From contig CM066031.1 of assembly GCA_033557465.1 (NCBI GenBank), positions 170,965,043-171,029,042 of the forward strand: a stretch of 64,000 bases of DNA, read 5' to 3'. Source of the DNA: Ichthyophis bannanicus. Lineage: Eukaryota; Chordata; Amphibia; Gymnophiona; Ichthyophiidae. The notes below the pieces were generated by a model. It ran no database searches. It was given only the letters and a program-made list of their open reading frames with translations, and was not told the DNA's origin. Shown in pieces: positions 21,036 to 32,809 of the stretch; positions within the stretch are counted from its first letter, which is position 1; each line of letters starts with the position of its first letter. Both the position numbers and the translations under genes were made by a program.

Positions 21036-24000
21036 AATTTATTTATTTATTTATTTAGGAAAGACTTATATACCGCTCCTTCCAGCGATCAGAAGCGGTT
21101 TGATTACAAGTACGGGATTTGTCAAAAATCATATACAGAATATTTGGGGGATTAGATAGAGAGAGCAGGGGTAATACACAGCAAACATATGTGGGTCCAT
21201 ATAAAGACCTTAATTATTATCAGACATTTACACAGGCAATTATCCTCCATCTATTTACATTTGTACATACAGCAATTGATTTTCTTCTATCTTTTGTATT
21301 TACATCTGGATATAGTGACAATTGAACAGATGCGTCTTTAGTTGTTTTCTGAAGTTGCTTATGTCTTTAATTGCTCTCAGCTCGTGTGGGAGCTGGTTCC
21401 ATAAAGTGGGGGCAGAGAAGGAGAACGCTCTGCGACTAGTACTGACTTTTACGTGCCTAAAGCTGTTTGGAACTATTAGTGTGTCAGAGTTAATGGTTCT
21501 TCTGCTTCTGGTTGTAGGTTGCATGGAGATCATGGTGGATAGGAATGAGGGGGCCAGGTTATGAATTAACTTGAATGTAGTTACCAATGTTTTGTATTGG
21601 ATCCTTGCAACGACTGGGAGCCAGTGTAGTTCCATCAATACAGGTGTGATATGTTCAGTGACGCTTGTTCTCATGATGATCCTTGCTGCTACATGTTGGG
21701 CCAGCTGTAATATGTTGGTTGTTTTCCTTGGTAGCCCCTGCAAGATGGCGTTGCAGTAGTCCAGGTGGGGCATGATGAGTGCTTGTGCAACTGATCGGAA
21801 GTCACACGGATCTAATACGTTCCGCAGGGGTCGTAGCACTCTAAGCTTGTGGAAAATGGCTTTGTTGGTGTTATTGAGGTGTTTTTCCATTTTCAGCTTG
21901 CTATCGATTGTGACTCCTAGATATTTTATTTCTTTCTTAGTGTTGTAAGTATTGTTGCACAATGTGATTGTTGGAGGTGGTTCGAAGCCCAGGTTATTGG
22001 ATATAAACATTACTTCGGTCTTCTTATGATTAATCGACATGTTATTTTGTTTTAGCCATCCCGACATCTCTCCCATGCAGGTTTCAAGCTGGGTGTAATT
22101 CGGGTCGGTGGTCTCTAGTTGGGTGTACAGCATGATATCGTCCGCGTATATGTGGTAGTTGATGCCATATTTCCTGAATATTTCACTGAGTGGTTGCATG
22201 TAAATGTTAAAAAGTAGCGCCGAGAGTGCCGAACCCTGTGGAATGCCTTGTGTTTGGATGAATGGTTCAGCTTTTTCTCCGTTGAATTGGACCTGTGGCT
22301 TTCTGCCCGTTATATAGGAGGAGAACCACTTCAAGGTGGTTCCTAATATTCCAATTGATGCCAGCTTGTTAAGGAGGGTTAAGTGATGGACAGTGTCAAA
22401 TGCAGCGGAGATGTCGATGAAAATGAGAATAAACATTTTCTTCCTGTCTTCCAGCCCCTTGAGGAGGTTGTTAAACAGGGCCAAAAGCAGGGTTTCGACC
22501 CCATGATTTTTTCTGAATCCGTATTGCTGTTTGTCCAGTAATTCGTTGTCTTCAAGGTGTTCTTGCAGTTGGATGAGGGCTGCTTTTTCAATGATTTTTG
22601 CTAAAAACGATATGCTGGAGATTGGACGGTAAGAAGATGGATCTTCTTTGTTTAGCGAGTTGTTTTTTAGTATCGGTCTTATTATAGACTTTTTGAGCTG
22701 GTTAGGCATGATTCCTTGGGACAGTGATTGGTTCACAATATGTGCGACTTGGTGGCCAATGTCCTTTTTTGCCGCTTTAATCCAGGTAGCTGGGCATGGA
22801 TCAAGCAGGGAGGTGGTGGTATTGATACTGGTTATTATTTCACCCGCTTGTTTATCATCAATTTTGCTAAATTCGTTCCACGTCTGTTCTTGGTTCACTA
22901 TAGTTGTCAAGTTGGGTTTGGCAAAACCTAGCGTGGTCGCGGTTGCGGTCAGCTTGCTTGCGTAGTGGTTAGCTAGAGTTTGGGGCGGGATAGTATTGCT
23001 CTGCTGTTCTGGTTGGTTTGTTTTGGTTAGTGTTTTCACTATTCAAAATAGTTCCCGTGGTTTGTTGATGGCTTTATTCAGCAGGTTGGTGTGGTGTTTC
23101 CTTTTTGCATCATCTACCTCGTCTTTGTATTTTCTGAGGGTGTTAAGGTATTCCGCTCTGAGTTCCAAAGTTTTGTTACGTCTCCACTTTTTTTCACACC
23201 TTCTCAGTTCCCTCTTCCTTTTGGTCAGCGTCGTCGTGTACCAGGGCTCTGACTTTTGTTTGCCTGTGCTTGCTGTGTTTTTCCATTTCGGGTTTGCTGA
23301 TGCCTGAATCCCTTCATTCCAGCTATTTGTTAGGGCCTCGAGGTCTGTAGACTCCAAATCAATGTGCGCCTTGATGTTACTCGTGAGATCATCCAGCTCG
23401 AGCTTATTGAAAGATCTCTGCTGATGGGTTTCTCGTTGGGATTCCGCATTCTTTGGTACCAATGGGAGTTTCATCCGTAAGTCTATTTGGTGATGGTCAG
23501 ACCATGGTATTGCTTTGATTTTAATCAGGGGTTCCACATGGTTGGGTGGCTTGTTTTTAGGGGCAAAGACCATGTCCAGTGTATGTCCCTTTTCGTGCGT
23601 CGGCTCGTTTATTATTTGGTGATACCCAAGTTGTGACATAGCTTCGAGGAAGGTGTTGGCGTGCACTGCTGTTGTTGATGCTAGGTTTAGGTCACCGAGG
23701 ATGATTTGGAATTTCCTTGGCTGTGTTGAGGAGATGTTTTCCAACGCTGCAGCAAGTACTTCATGGTTCGGTGAGGGGGACCTGTATATTAGGCAGATGG
23801 ATATTGCTGAGTTCTCCACTTTGAGCAGGTCTATATCCGGGTTTGAGTCCAGGGATGTGCATGAGAGTTTCAAGTGTGATCTGGCAATTTTGAGCACTCC
23901 TCCACCTCTTTTGTTGGATCGTGGACAGTTATACAGGTTGTAGCCTGGTCTGTCTATCTGGTTCAGTAAGGCAGTGTCGGTGTTTGTTATCCAGGTTTCT

Positions 24001-24520
24001 GTTATGCAGAGGATGTCAGGTTGCTCATCTTTGATTATGTCAAAGATAATGTGGGTCTTGTTTCTGATTGATCGGGCGTTTATGAGGGTGATGCTACAGA
24101 TCATTGAAGGATCTGATTGCGCAAGGCTTTGTTGAGCAAGGGGCCGGCGGGGTTTCTGCATCCGTGGCATTTTTGATTTTGTCTTGCTGCGCTTTGGTGC
24201 ACCCGCGTGTTTTCTGCCTGTGTGCCCTTGGTAGATCATGAGTGATGGTCCTATATCGGTATTGAGGTAGGTTGAGGGAGGGGGTTCTTGAGGGGTATGG
24301 ATGGCATAGAGGATGTAGAGTGGGCTACATATAAGTGGGGTCGATTGGTACATGTTTGCTTTTGTTGTGTACGTTGAGATTAGAGTTATCAGACTAATTC
24401 CTAATACCAGTTTTAGTAGATGCATGTTTAAGTGTGGGTGTGTAACAATGCATTGATTGATTGCATTAATCCAATAAACATGTACCACCTACAGTTTGGT
24501 TAACCTTGAATGCTAAATAT
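21036..24520 (-). mobile_element. L2-like LINE, nearly complete ORF2
   Basis: Minus-strand LINE with an (AAAT)n-type tail at 21036-21056, a 3' UTR with a tail variant (AAACCGCTTCTGATCG...GCGGTATATAAG), and a 3.2-kb EN-RT frame. The tail differs from that of the 7991 family, so this is a separate subfamily. The 5' limit is uncertain, and no target-site duplication was found by eye. Confidence 0.85.
21300..24488 (-). pseudogene. L2-like ORF2 (EN-RT) with a single stop
   Basis: One continuous frame of about 1063 codons is broken only by TGA at 23045-23043. The N-terminal part (24488-23046) has an APE endonuclease: LINARSIRNKTHIIFDII, CITETWI, RGGGVLKI, LIYRSPSP, GDLNLA and IPWSDHHQID. The C-terminal part (23042-21300) has the RT: SSYRPISSISFLAKI, FIDISAAFDTVHH, GIPQGSALSALLFNIYM, YADDIMLYT and IKYLGVTID, ending in the LINE C-terminal block (PTLWNQLPHELRAI). 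The catalytic YADD and the endonuclease Asp-His pair are intact. It would nick chromosomal DNA and reverse-transcribe its own RNA there. Being almost open, it is one of the youngest LINE copies here. Confidence 0.88.
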
Positions 24521-24524
24521 TCAA

Positions 24525-24904
24525 GTGGGTCAAGACAGCAACGACATTAGTTTGCTCTTTTAAAATAATTAAACAGACTTCCATTTCCCATTCAATCTCA
24601 GCATTTAGAAAAATACAGCTCTCACTAGCCATGCACTCGCTTTCCTTTCAACCATCAAGATCCCCTCTCTCCAGTTTCTTTATCAGTTGTGGGGGTCAGA
24701 GGCAGCAGCGGCACATAGGGGATATGGCGATTCTTCCATTTTCCCTCTCTTTTCTCTGGTCATGGTGAAAGGGGGGGGGCAGGCAGCGGGTGGATGACGT
24801 GTTCGCTGTTTCAGCGCCCATTCTTCCACTGCGTGGTGCCATTCCCATGAGAGCAGGCGAGTGAGCGATGAACGTTGTCTGTCTACTGCCCGCTTTCCCT
24901 CTCA
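24525..24904. other. Unassigned sequence
   Basis: No coding or known repeat motif seen. It includes a short G-run near 24770. It borders the left 98-bp repeat. Confidence 0.35.
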
Positions 24905-25002
24905 CTGCAACTATAGGTTCCTGCTCATTCTGCCCCTTGAAATGGTCCTTTTTGATTAGAACCAAAAATACTGATTTTTATCTCCAGAGATGATTTATTG
25001 GT
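24905..25002 (+). repeat. Left copy of 98-bp direct repeat
   Basis: CTGCAACTATAGGTTCCTGC through TTTATTGGT. It matches 27917-28014 with four mismatches over 98 bp and no gaps. It immediately precedes the left end of the truncated DIRS. Confidence 0.95.
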
Positions 25003-25929
25003 GTGTTCCTGATCGTCTCTGCAGTCTAGTCCCGGACCTCTGGGTTGTCCACCACATTCAGCAGCTTGGAGACTGAGGAACCTCCTTCTTTTGTGATGTC
25101 ACTGGTATATCCTCCCGGGAGCCGCCTCCATTCACCAGTTACCTCAGTCTCCGAGCAGCTGAAGGGACGGTGAGCCTGGGGGTCCGGGCTCACTGGAGGA
25201 ACAATTGAGGATAGCTTCAAGGATAGCTTGTAGGACTTAGTTGTGGTTTAAAAAAAAAAGGGGGCATGATCCCTTAAAATTTGCAAGAATTGTACCTTTA
25301 AATTTGCAGGAGGCTTTCCCTCAACCTTTTTGTTCCCCTGCTACCTGTGGGGTAGTCAGTCAGGTACCAGTGAGGAAGCAGGAGCCACTCCGGTTCAACA
25401 TCCATCAAGTGGGGTGAGGAACTGGAGCAGAGCCCAGCCGGCGCTTCACAGAAGATCTGCCTGTCAGTGTGCTTTGGCTGATCGCAGCGAAGTCCGGCGG
25501 TGGGCATTTGCGCGGTGCACGGCTCTCAAGGCCCCAGGGCATTCAGGTCCTCTCTGGGGTAGCGGCAAACGCAGCGGATCTGGGCAACGCTGCTATCTTG
25601 AGGGGAGGTCGGCAAAGGTAAGGAGGCTCGATTGCGAGTTCTCACTTCGTTGGCATGTTTTGGGCGCAAAACGAGGAGTAGGCCCAGCCATGTGGCGGCA
25701 GCACGGGAAGCGCAGGAGCAGCGTCGGGCATTTCAGAAGGGTGTTTTCAGGGGGGGAAGCCTCGTTTAGCGTTCTAACGGAGGCATTTTATGTCAAGTTC
25801 TGGCTGTTGAACTTTATTGAGAAAAAAAAATTTCTTTCTTGAGATTCATTTCGGTTCCTGGGGGTTTTTCTGGTACTGAGCTCGGCAGGGAGCAGGTAAG
25901 GGTACCTTAAGGCTGTTCTCAGGGCCGGG

Positions 25930-27469
25930 ATGCCTTCTAGACCCCAGTGTGTTGTCTGTGGGTCTAGAAGGGGAACAGTGTCTGACTCGGGGGGTGTTTA
26001 AGAGCTGCATAAAGGAAGCATCTGCTATGGAGCAGGCCAGGGAGGAAAAGGAGGAGCTGCTGGGGGCCGAAGCAGGTCTTTCGGCTGCTCAATCTTCAGA
26101 CATGCCTCTTGGGGAGCCGGTGGCAGGGCTGTCTTCTGCCCCAAACATTCCTCCCTCACCTGCGTCCTGGCCCGTGGGTCTGACATCTATTTTCTCACAG
26201 GAGTTTGTGGCTCTCCTGCAGCAGGTTGTTATAGGCACCCCGCAGAGACAGGCAAAGGGGGCCACCGAAGACCGCGGAGTGAAGAGACCTGTGGCCTCTC
26301 GGAATGCGGAAGAGTTTCAGGATATGGCCAAGAGACCGTTGCTAGACGGAGAGCCTAAAGAGCAGTCTGTAGCCTCGGAGGGGCAGCTGTCAGATGAGGA
26401 AGGCCGGAGTGTGGATTTCGAGGATGAGTTAGAGGAAGGTGAGCTCGCGGCTAAGGAAGATCAAGCGAGGGTGGTGTGTGTCTTCCGGAGAGATGAGCTG
26501 CTGGCGCTCATTGTGGAGATGCTAAAAGCGCTGAATATGCCGGTTTCGATGTCGGCGGAGGATGAGACCCTGGAGGATCTGTTGTTGCAGATCTTTAGAA
26601 AGACTCAAAGAGCGTTTCCGGTGCACAGTGTGTTTCAGGAGATGATTCAGGAAGAGTGGAATGTTCCAGAGGTGCCCCTGAAGGACTTCAGAGTGATGAG
26701 CCGTCTTTATCCTTTGGTGGACCAGGATAAGGAGGTATTTAAGTCTCCCAAGGTGGACGCGGCCGTTTCAGCGGTGACAAAAAAGACCACTATCCCGGTT
26801 GAGGGAAGTGCAGCCCTCAAGGATACTCGGGACAGAAAGCTGGATGCTTTGCTAAAACAGGTTTTTGATGTAAGCCGCCTGGAGTGACAGGGCATTATCT
26901 GTGGAGCATGGGTAGCCAGAGCCTGCCTACGGTGGTTGCAGCGGGTCTAGGGTGGGCAGGAGAATGAGATGGACAGTGAGGTGTCCAGGCTGGAGTCTGG
27001 AGCGGCCTACCTTGCAGATATTCATTATGATCTTATGCGAGGTTTATCAAAGAGTATGGCGTCGGCGGTAGCGGCGAGACGTTATCTGTGGCTTCATAAT
27101 TGGGCGGCGGGTAACTCATCTAAGGCGAGGTTAAGTAAGCTTCCTTTTAAAGGACGGCTCTTGTTTGGAGAAGATTTAGAGAAGTTGGTCAAAGATCTCG
27201 GTGAATCTAAGGACGATTACCAGAGGACAAGCCTAAGCAAGGATGGACGACTCCCGCGGGCAAGGGGCAGCAGCGGGATTTTCGGCAGTTCCATTTCCAG
27301 AAGTTTAATTCTGGGCAAAGAGGCCGATTCCCCAATAGGAGTCAGGGGTTTTGAGGTTTTCGAGGAGCAGGAAGAGGATTTGCGGCCCCCTCCTCCTCAT
27401 CCTCCAACCTTAGGAAGTCTCAATGAAGTCAGGGGGACCCAGGCGCCCTTAGTTCCCGTAGGAGGGTGA
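25930..27469 (+). pseudogene. DIRS gag-like protein, frameshifted
   Basis: A likely start at 25930 gives MPSRPQCVVCGSRRG, a zinc-knuckle-like Cys pair; a frame change leads into the open stretch 25949-26887. That stretch has an acidic middle (EGRSVDFEDELEEGELAAKE) and the family block VFRRDELLALIVEMLKALN, then KTTIPVEGSAALKDTRDRKL. After another frame change, 26969-27469 carries AAYLADIHYDLMRG, YLWLHNWAAGNSSKARLSKL and PFKGRLLFGEDLEKLVKDLG. The same blocks occur in the DIRS gag at 31175-32780. It presumably forms the element's RNP; no fold is assigned from sequence alone. Confidence 0.8.
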
Positions 27470-27916
27470 TTGCAGGAGTTTTATTCGGCCTGGGTCCGAG
27501 TCACGTCAGATCAGTGGGTGCTGGAGGTCATTCGAGAGGGATATGCATTGGAGCCACTGCGTCCAGTGCGAGATGCCTTCGTAAGGTCCCCCTGCAAGGC
27601 GCCAACCAAGTGTGAGGCAGTGAGGGGGACAGCACAAAGGCTCCTAGACCTCGGGGCGATAGTGCCAGTGCCTCTAGACCAACGTGGTTTCGGTCGATAC
27701 TCCATTTACTTCATGGTACCAAAGAAAGATGGGTGGTTTCGTCCAATTTTGGATCTCAAGAGAGTGAAGCATTGTCTTCGGGTGGCTCATTTTCACATGG
27801 AGACTCTGCGATCTGTAATTGTAGCAGTTCGAAGAGGAGAATTCCTCACGTCCCTGGATCTGTCAGAGGTGTACCTTCACATCCCCATAAGGCCGGATCA
27901 TCTCCGGTTTGCGGTT
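27470..27916 (+). pseudogene. DIRS reverse transcriptase, N-terminal fragment
   Basis: The open frame contains WVLEVIREGYALE, KREAV-like KCEAVRGTAQRLLDLGAI, GRYSIYFMVPKKDGWFRPIL, DLKRVKHCLRV, HFHMETLRSVI and FLTSLDLSEVYLHIPI (motif A with catalytic Asp), then DHLRFAV. There the RT ends and the downstream 98-bp repeat begins, adding LQL and a stop. Motifs B and C are absent. Confidence 0.85.
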
Positions 27917-28014
27917 CTGCAACTATAGGTTCCTGCTCATTCTGCCCCTTGAAGTGGTCCTTTTTGATTAGAACCAAAAATACAGATTTTTATCTCCAGA
28001 GCTGCTTTATTGGT
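27917..28014 (+). repeat. Right copy of 98-bp direct repeat
   Basis: Begins at the breakpoint in the DIRS RT and matches 24905-25002 at 94 of 98 positions. The sequences outside the two copies differ. Confidence 0.95.
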
Positions 28015-28620
28015 ATGTTTTTGGTTATAACCAAAAATCAGCAGCCCTCCCTATATGTTTAGAAAACAAAAACACAAATAGTAAATTGTTAGTCTTTTCT
28101 TATTTGTATATTTTAGCATATTTTGATTTCTTCACATCAAAAAATGTTTGAAAGGTTTTGGCCATTTATAAGGAGCACTATTAATAATTCAGACACTGAA
28201 ATTGGACTCCTGTCTTCTATGCTCTGCAAATATTGGAGCAGAAATTTGTTTGATATCTGAAAGTTAAGTGACCTCCTAATTATGAGTAATGGTGACCAGA
28301 TCCATGTGTTTTGGTGGGCATTGAATTTCTCACTCTTACCTGTATGAATCTGGTTTTCCCACAATGTGTACTATAAGCAGTGGTGCTGTCTAATGAAGTC
28401 TCTGTGACTTTATAGTGCCAGTTATCTATATCACAGAATTATTACATCATTGACATTGTGACATCATCATTACCCATTATTAGATGGCTTTATTGTACAA
28501 TGCCTGCCTTCTATGAAAGTAGCATTTCTTTATTTTCATATCTTTTGTTAACTGTTGGTAAAATTAACAAAATTTGAACCTATTGGGAAAGGGAGTTGAG
28601 TTGCATACACTTGGTATATA
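28015..28620. other. Unassigned AT-rich sequence
   Basis: No coding or repeat motif recognised. It probably continues the pre-insertion host sequence. Confidence 0.35.
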
Positions 28621-28627
28621 TACCACT

Positions 28628-29450
28628 CCTGGATGAATTGTGCACAAAAAAAATTTAAAATTCTGCGCACAGTATTTTAAAATTCTTCATGTTTTTATTA
28701 GTAAATATTTATGCGGAATTCCCCCATCATAAAGCCTAACTCCTTCTCTAGACCTAAAATTCCCCCTGCCTTTTCCCTCCCTAGCTCCAGTCAGGGTGTT
28801 CTCCCCAACCCCCAAGCCTTCCCTACCCTACCCTACCTATTCTCTCTTCCTCTAACTTCTATCAAGATCGCTATTGATGTCTATCCCTAAGATCTACCTT
28901 CATGCACATATCCACACCTCCCCTCCCTATGCACCAAACCTTATATTTCCCTTACCTCATTCTTTTTTTTTTCAGGCACATACCTACCTCCACCTTTCTT
29001 CCCCTCCCCCACCGACTTGCCAGCAGCCTTTTTCCAGACACCCTCAACTCACCAGCTCTCCTCTTCTGCCCCACCCGCTGCAGAAGCATTTCCCTTTGCT
29101 CTCCTGTCGGTGCTAGACTTGTGATGCTGGCACTGCATGCTTCAAAAAGATGAACAGAAGCGCTTCCTTTCACTAGCAAGCAACAGGAAATGCTTCTGTT
29201 TATCTTTTTAAAACATTGTGTGCCAGCTTCGGAGGCCTAGCAGAGCAGCTGCAGCAAACAAAAATGCTCCCAGGGTTGTGAAAAGGCTAACAATGAGGCA
29301 GGCTCAGGCACCCTTAAAGCTTGTGTACCTGAACTTGCCTCACCAGCTCTCCAATGCCAGTGCCTGTCGTAGAATTCTGTACAGTAAATGCAGAATTCTG
29401 CAGAGGTGGGGTATTCTGCATTGCGCATAATTCCCCCATGAATAATATAC
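28628..29450. mobile_element. Possible inverted-repeat DNA element
   Basis: The ends are loosely inverted: GATGAATTGTGCAC with AAAATTCTGCGCAC on the left, and GAATTCTGCAGAGG with GCGCAATG/CATTGCGCATAATTCCCCCAT on the right. The interior is pyrimidine-rich with no clear protein. No target-site duplication was confirmed. Confidence 0.35.
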
Positions 29451-29599
29451 AAAAGTCACACACCAAGATTGATCAAGATTGCATCTCATTGGAGAGAACA
29501 TCTTGCTAGTTATTGAAAATTGGTTTCAGATCCAGGGATTGCAAAGTACCCATTAGTTTCCTTATACGTGGAGGAATTTTAGACCTCAGTACAAAAACT

Positions 29600-29800
29600 G
29601 TTTTGCTGACCATAGTGGATAGTATCAGGGTTTTGACACTATGGATTGAACTGGATCTTTTGGCCATATTTGATACCGTTTCCTGTGGCCTGTTACGTGC
29701 TCATTTGTCTGAAGTAGGAATGGGGTCTATACTATTATGACAGTTTTCTTCATATTTGTCAGATTAACAGGGAATGCTCTAGGAATATATAGTCTTTGAT
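29600..29800 (+). pseudogene. L2 reverse transcriptase remnant
   Basis: The plus strand reads IELDLLAIFDTVSCGLLRAH and LSEVGMGSILL, matching the L2 motif A region (DLSAAFDTVDHxLLLxRL...GI). Only this short block is recognisable. Confidence 0.6.
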
Positions 29801-29944
29801 TTTCACCCACTACCATGAGTGGGGGTAGGTGGGGGAGGGCCCGGCCCTCGGAGCACCACCTTCTCGAATATCTAGCATCTCTAACGGCCATTGTCGCCAA
29901 TCTAGACTACAAGTTTCTTATCATTGCTGACTACATTCAGACAG

Positions 29945-30215
29945 AAACATAGAAATATGACGACAGAAAAAGACCACATGGCCTATCTAGTCTGTCCTTC
30001 CATATCAACTACTACAACAGTCCCCTTTTTTCCTTTAGAGATCCTCGGTGTTTGTCCCATGCTTTTTTGAATTCAGATACTGTCCTCATCTCTACCACCT
30101 CCACTGGGAGACTATTCCACGGATCCACCACTCTTTCCGTAAAGAAATATTTCTGCATATCACTCCTGAATCTATCCCCCTTCTGCTACGAGGGGACATG
30201 GTATGAGGGTGACCT
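29945..30215 (-). mobile_element. CR1 3'-end fragment
   Basis: Reverse complement of the same 3' segment seen at 11680-11965: CATAGAAATATGACGACAG, AGGCCATGTGGTC-type sequence, a CCACTGGGAG block and CTACGAGGGGACAT. It holds only the end of the RT C-terminal region and the 3' UTR. Confidence 0.8.
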
Positions 30216-30299
30216 GTTTGAAGGATAATCAGAATTTAGTGATTTGTAGACTGAATGAAGCTTAGAAGAGATCACAGCCTCACCAGTCTGCTACATAGT

Positions 30300-30423
30300 T
30301 TTCTTTTTTATATATATAAATATATATATTTTTTAAGGGCATGAATAAACCTTCCATTACCTGAGGTATTTACTTAGATTGTAAGCCCTCTGGGGCAGGA
30401 AAATACCTACTGTACTTGAATAA
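30300..30423 (+). mobile_element. Possible L2/SINE tail fragment
   Basis: GATTGTAAGCCCTCTGGGGC followed by TGTACTTGAATAAG resembles the 3' end of L2 elements and their SINEs. A TA-rich microsatellite lies at about 30308-30333. Confidence 0.45.
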
Positions 30424-30596
30424 GAACATAAGATATGCCATACTGGGTCAGACCAAGGTCCAACAAGCCCAGTATCCTGTCTTCAACAGTGGCCAATCTA
30501 GGTCATAAGTACCTAGCTGTCTCCCCAAAAGACACGGGTTCCTCAATGCTTGTATTGAGTCAAGCAGTGATATCCTGGGTCCCTTTTAATAATGAT

Positions 30597-30720
30597 TCCT
30601 CTTCGTCTCTCTGGGCCAATCCAGGAACTGTAGGGTAGTCAGCCCCCTCCAGCAACTGAGTACTGAATTACAGAGTCTTGCTGACAGCCCATCCAGCTCC
30701 CCCTGGTGCCAGAGACTCAG
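30597..30720 (+). repeat. Left inverted terminal repeat of DIRS
   Basis: Starts CCTCTTCGTCTCTCTGGGCC and runs to CCAGAGACTCAG. It is inverted at 36252-36401 with scattered mismatches. Confidence 0.85.
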
Positions 30721-31174
30721 TCTTTCAGTCCTCAGCAGCTGGATAGGACGTGTTTCTGACAGGCTCCCGATTTTTAAGTGTATTTGAAGGGAAAGGAGGT
30801 CCTGGGTTGCCCTAGCAGGGCAGTAAGGCCAGTGGACTTTAGAGTATAGCTCACATCGGGTGCTGGTAGTCCGGTGTAGTGGGGGCAGCAGAGGCAGAGC
30901 CTGCCTCCATTACAGAGAAGCTGCCGATTCTGCCCAGAGAGAAGTGACTGGGAGCCCCAGAGCACTTCCCTCTACCTCCTGAACTCAATATATTTTCCCG
31001 CTGGTAGCGGGAGAGAGAGCGATAGCTCTTGGTGGCAGTGTGTCTAAGGTAAGAGCAGGGAGATCTTGCGATCGCATGTGGAGTTGGTTTGGCGTGTTAG
31101 GTTGCTAGGCGCTGGGGTTCTCAGCCGTTGGAAGTGTCGGGGGCTGTCTCTGCTTCAGGCGCATACTGCCCATC

Positions 31175-32780
31175 TTGGCAGCATGCGCACAGTATGGTAG
31201 TTGCCGCGGATTGTCGGGGCCGGGGCTCTGCCGCACTTGCTTTCGGCGGGGCAGCAGGTTAGAGAGGCTCTTCATGGGCGCGATGAAAGAGAGATTGGTG
31301 TCGGGGGATCTCACTGGTAGGTCTCGGGGCACGGCGGCCAAGGCGGGAACGGCGGCCATTTTGCAAAAGGCAGCCATTTCTCCCACGCTGCAGGAGAAGT
31401 CTGGGAAAAAGAGATCCAAGGCTAAGAGGCCTTCTCTGTCAGCAGAATCTGCCCAATCGCAGTTCCCGGAGCTGCAAGAGGCTTTGGAACCTTTATTTTC
31501 AGCGGATTTTATTCTGTCAATGCATAAGGCGTATTGTTTAAAGAAGGAGCAAGCGCAGGTCAAGAGTTCTCCTCCTAAGGTGACAAGGTCTCAAAACGTT
31601 GATGGTAGTTTCGAAGACCCAGGGGAAGGGCCCTCTAAGAAGGATCTGGACATAAAGGCTGGCTCGGTCTGCTTTGGGCAGCAGACCTCAGGGCTCCGGA
31701 TGGCAGAGAACGGGGAAATCCTTTCAGATTCGGGACTAGATCCTTGGGCCGTGGATTTGGAGGAAGGTGAGATTGTTCCGGGTGAGGACCCAAATGTGTT
31801 CAGGGTGTTTCGCAGAGAGGAGCTGGGGGCCCTTATTGCTCACTCTCTGGCAGCTTTGAATATTGCCCTACCGGTGGTTCAGGACGAACCGCTAGAAGAC
31901 CCATTGCTCCAGGGGTTTAAAGTGGAGCAGAAGTGCTTTCCGGTTCATAGAGTAATCAAGCAGATGGTAGAATCGGAGTGTCCGGAGGCTACTTTGAGGG
32001 GTAGCTGCGCCATAGGCCATCTGTACCCGGTACCGCAGGAGGAGAAAGAGCTGCTGCAGATGCCCAAGGTGGATGCATTGGTTTTGGCCGTGACTAAGAA
32101 GACTACCATTCCGGTGGAGGGGGAGTGGCCCTTAAAGACCTCCAGGATCGGAAGTTAAAGTCTATTCTCAAACAAGCCTTTGACTCAAGTGCTCTATCTC
32201 TGCAGGCCTCGATTTGCGGGGCCTATGTTTCGAGGGCCTCAATTCGTTGGCTCCAAGGGGAAAGTTTCCTGAAGGGGATGGGAGGGTACTTCCTCAGAGG
32301 GAGCAAAACTGGAGTCGGCAGCGGCGTATTTAGCAGATGCCTTCTATGATCTGGTAAGAATTTCTGCAAAGTCAGTGCCGTCTGTGATTGCTGCTAGGGA
32401 GTTTCTCTGACTGAGGAATTGGGCAGCAGATGCATCTTCTAAGGCTCGCCTTAGTAAGCTCCCCTATAAGGGAAAGCTGCTCTTTGGAGAAGCTTTGGAG
32501 AAGATTGTGAAGGATTTGGGTGATTCCAAGGTAGGCCAGCTGCTGGAGGACTGTCCAAAGGGTCCTAGGCCAGGAGGGCTGCAGAGAGGACAAGGTAGAT
32601 ATTTCCGCAGGTTTCGGGCGTCACGATATGCTCCATATCAGAGAGGTCGCTTTATGGCCAGAGGGCAGTTCTTTCGGGGGGGCTCAGGGGTTTGGCAGGG
32701 GGTATTTTACTCCCCAGCAGAATCCTTCCAAAAAACCACAATGAAGTGGGGAGGGTCCAGGCGGAGGTTCTGGTAGGGGG
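31175..32780 (+). pseudogene. DIRS gag-like protein, frameshifted
   Basis: The open frame 31175-32158 has a basic, Lys-rich N-terminal half, then an acidic stretch, VFRREELGALIAHSLAALNI, FPVHRVIKQMVE and KTTIPVEGEWPLK. A frameshift near 32130 passes to 32125-32349 (LQDRKLKSILKQAFD, SICGAYVSRASIRWLQGE). After a further break come AAYLADAFYDL, LRNWAADASSKARLSKL and PYKGKLLFGEALEKIVKDLG (about 32320-32540) and an Arg/Gly-rich tail (32560-32700). The block order equals that of the gag at 25930-27469, so the two elements are close relatives. Confidence 0.8.
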
Positions 32781-32809
32781 ACGTTTGCAGGAGTTCTACT
32801 AAGTCTGGG

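Larger units (their letters stand above)
25003..27916 (+). mobile_element. DIRS retrotransposon, 3'-truncated within RT
   Basis: The left end (GTGTTCCTGATCGTCTCTGC) resembles that of the DIRS at 34. It is followed by a leader, a gag region and the N-terminal third of RT, where it stops abruptly. The right inverted repeat, internal complementary region, RNase H and recombinase are all missing. It is exactly bracketed by the 98-bp direct repeats, so this is an insertion of a partial copy or a rearranged product, not a standard DIRS integration. Confidence 0.85.

Noticed and set aside
22648..24000. Hydrophobic plus-strand frames (for example 22648-22965 and 22996-23307)
   Set aside because: They are antisense shadows of the minus-strand LINE EN-RT frame.
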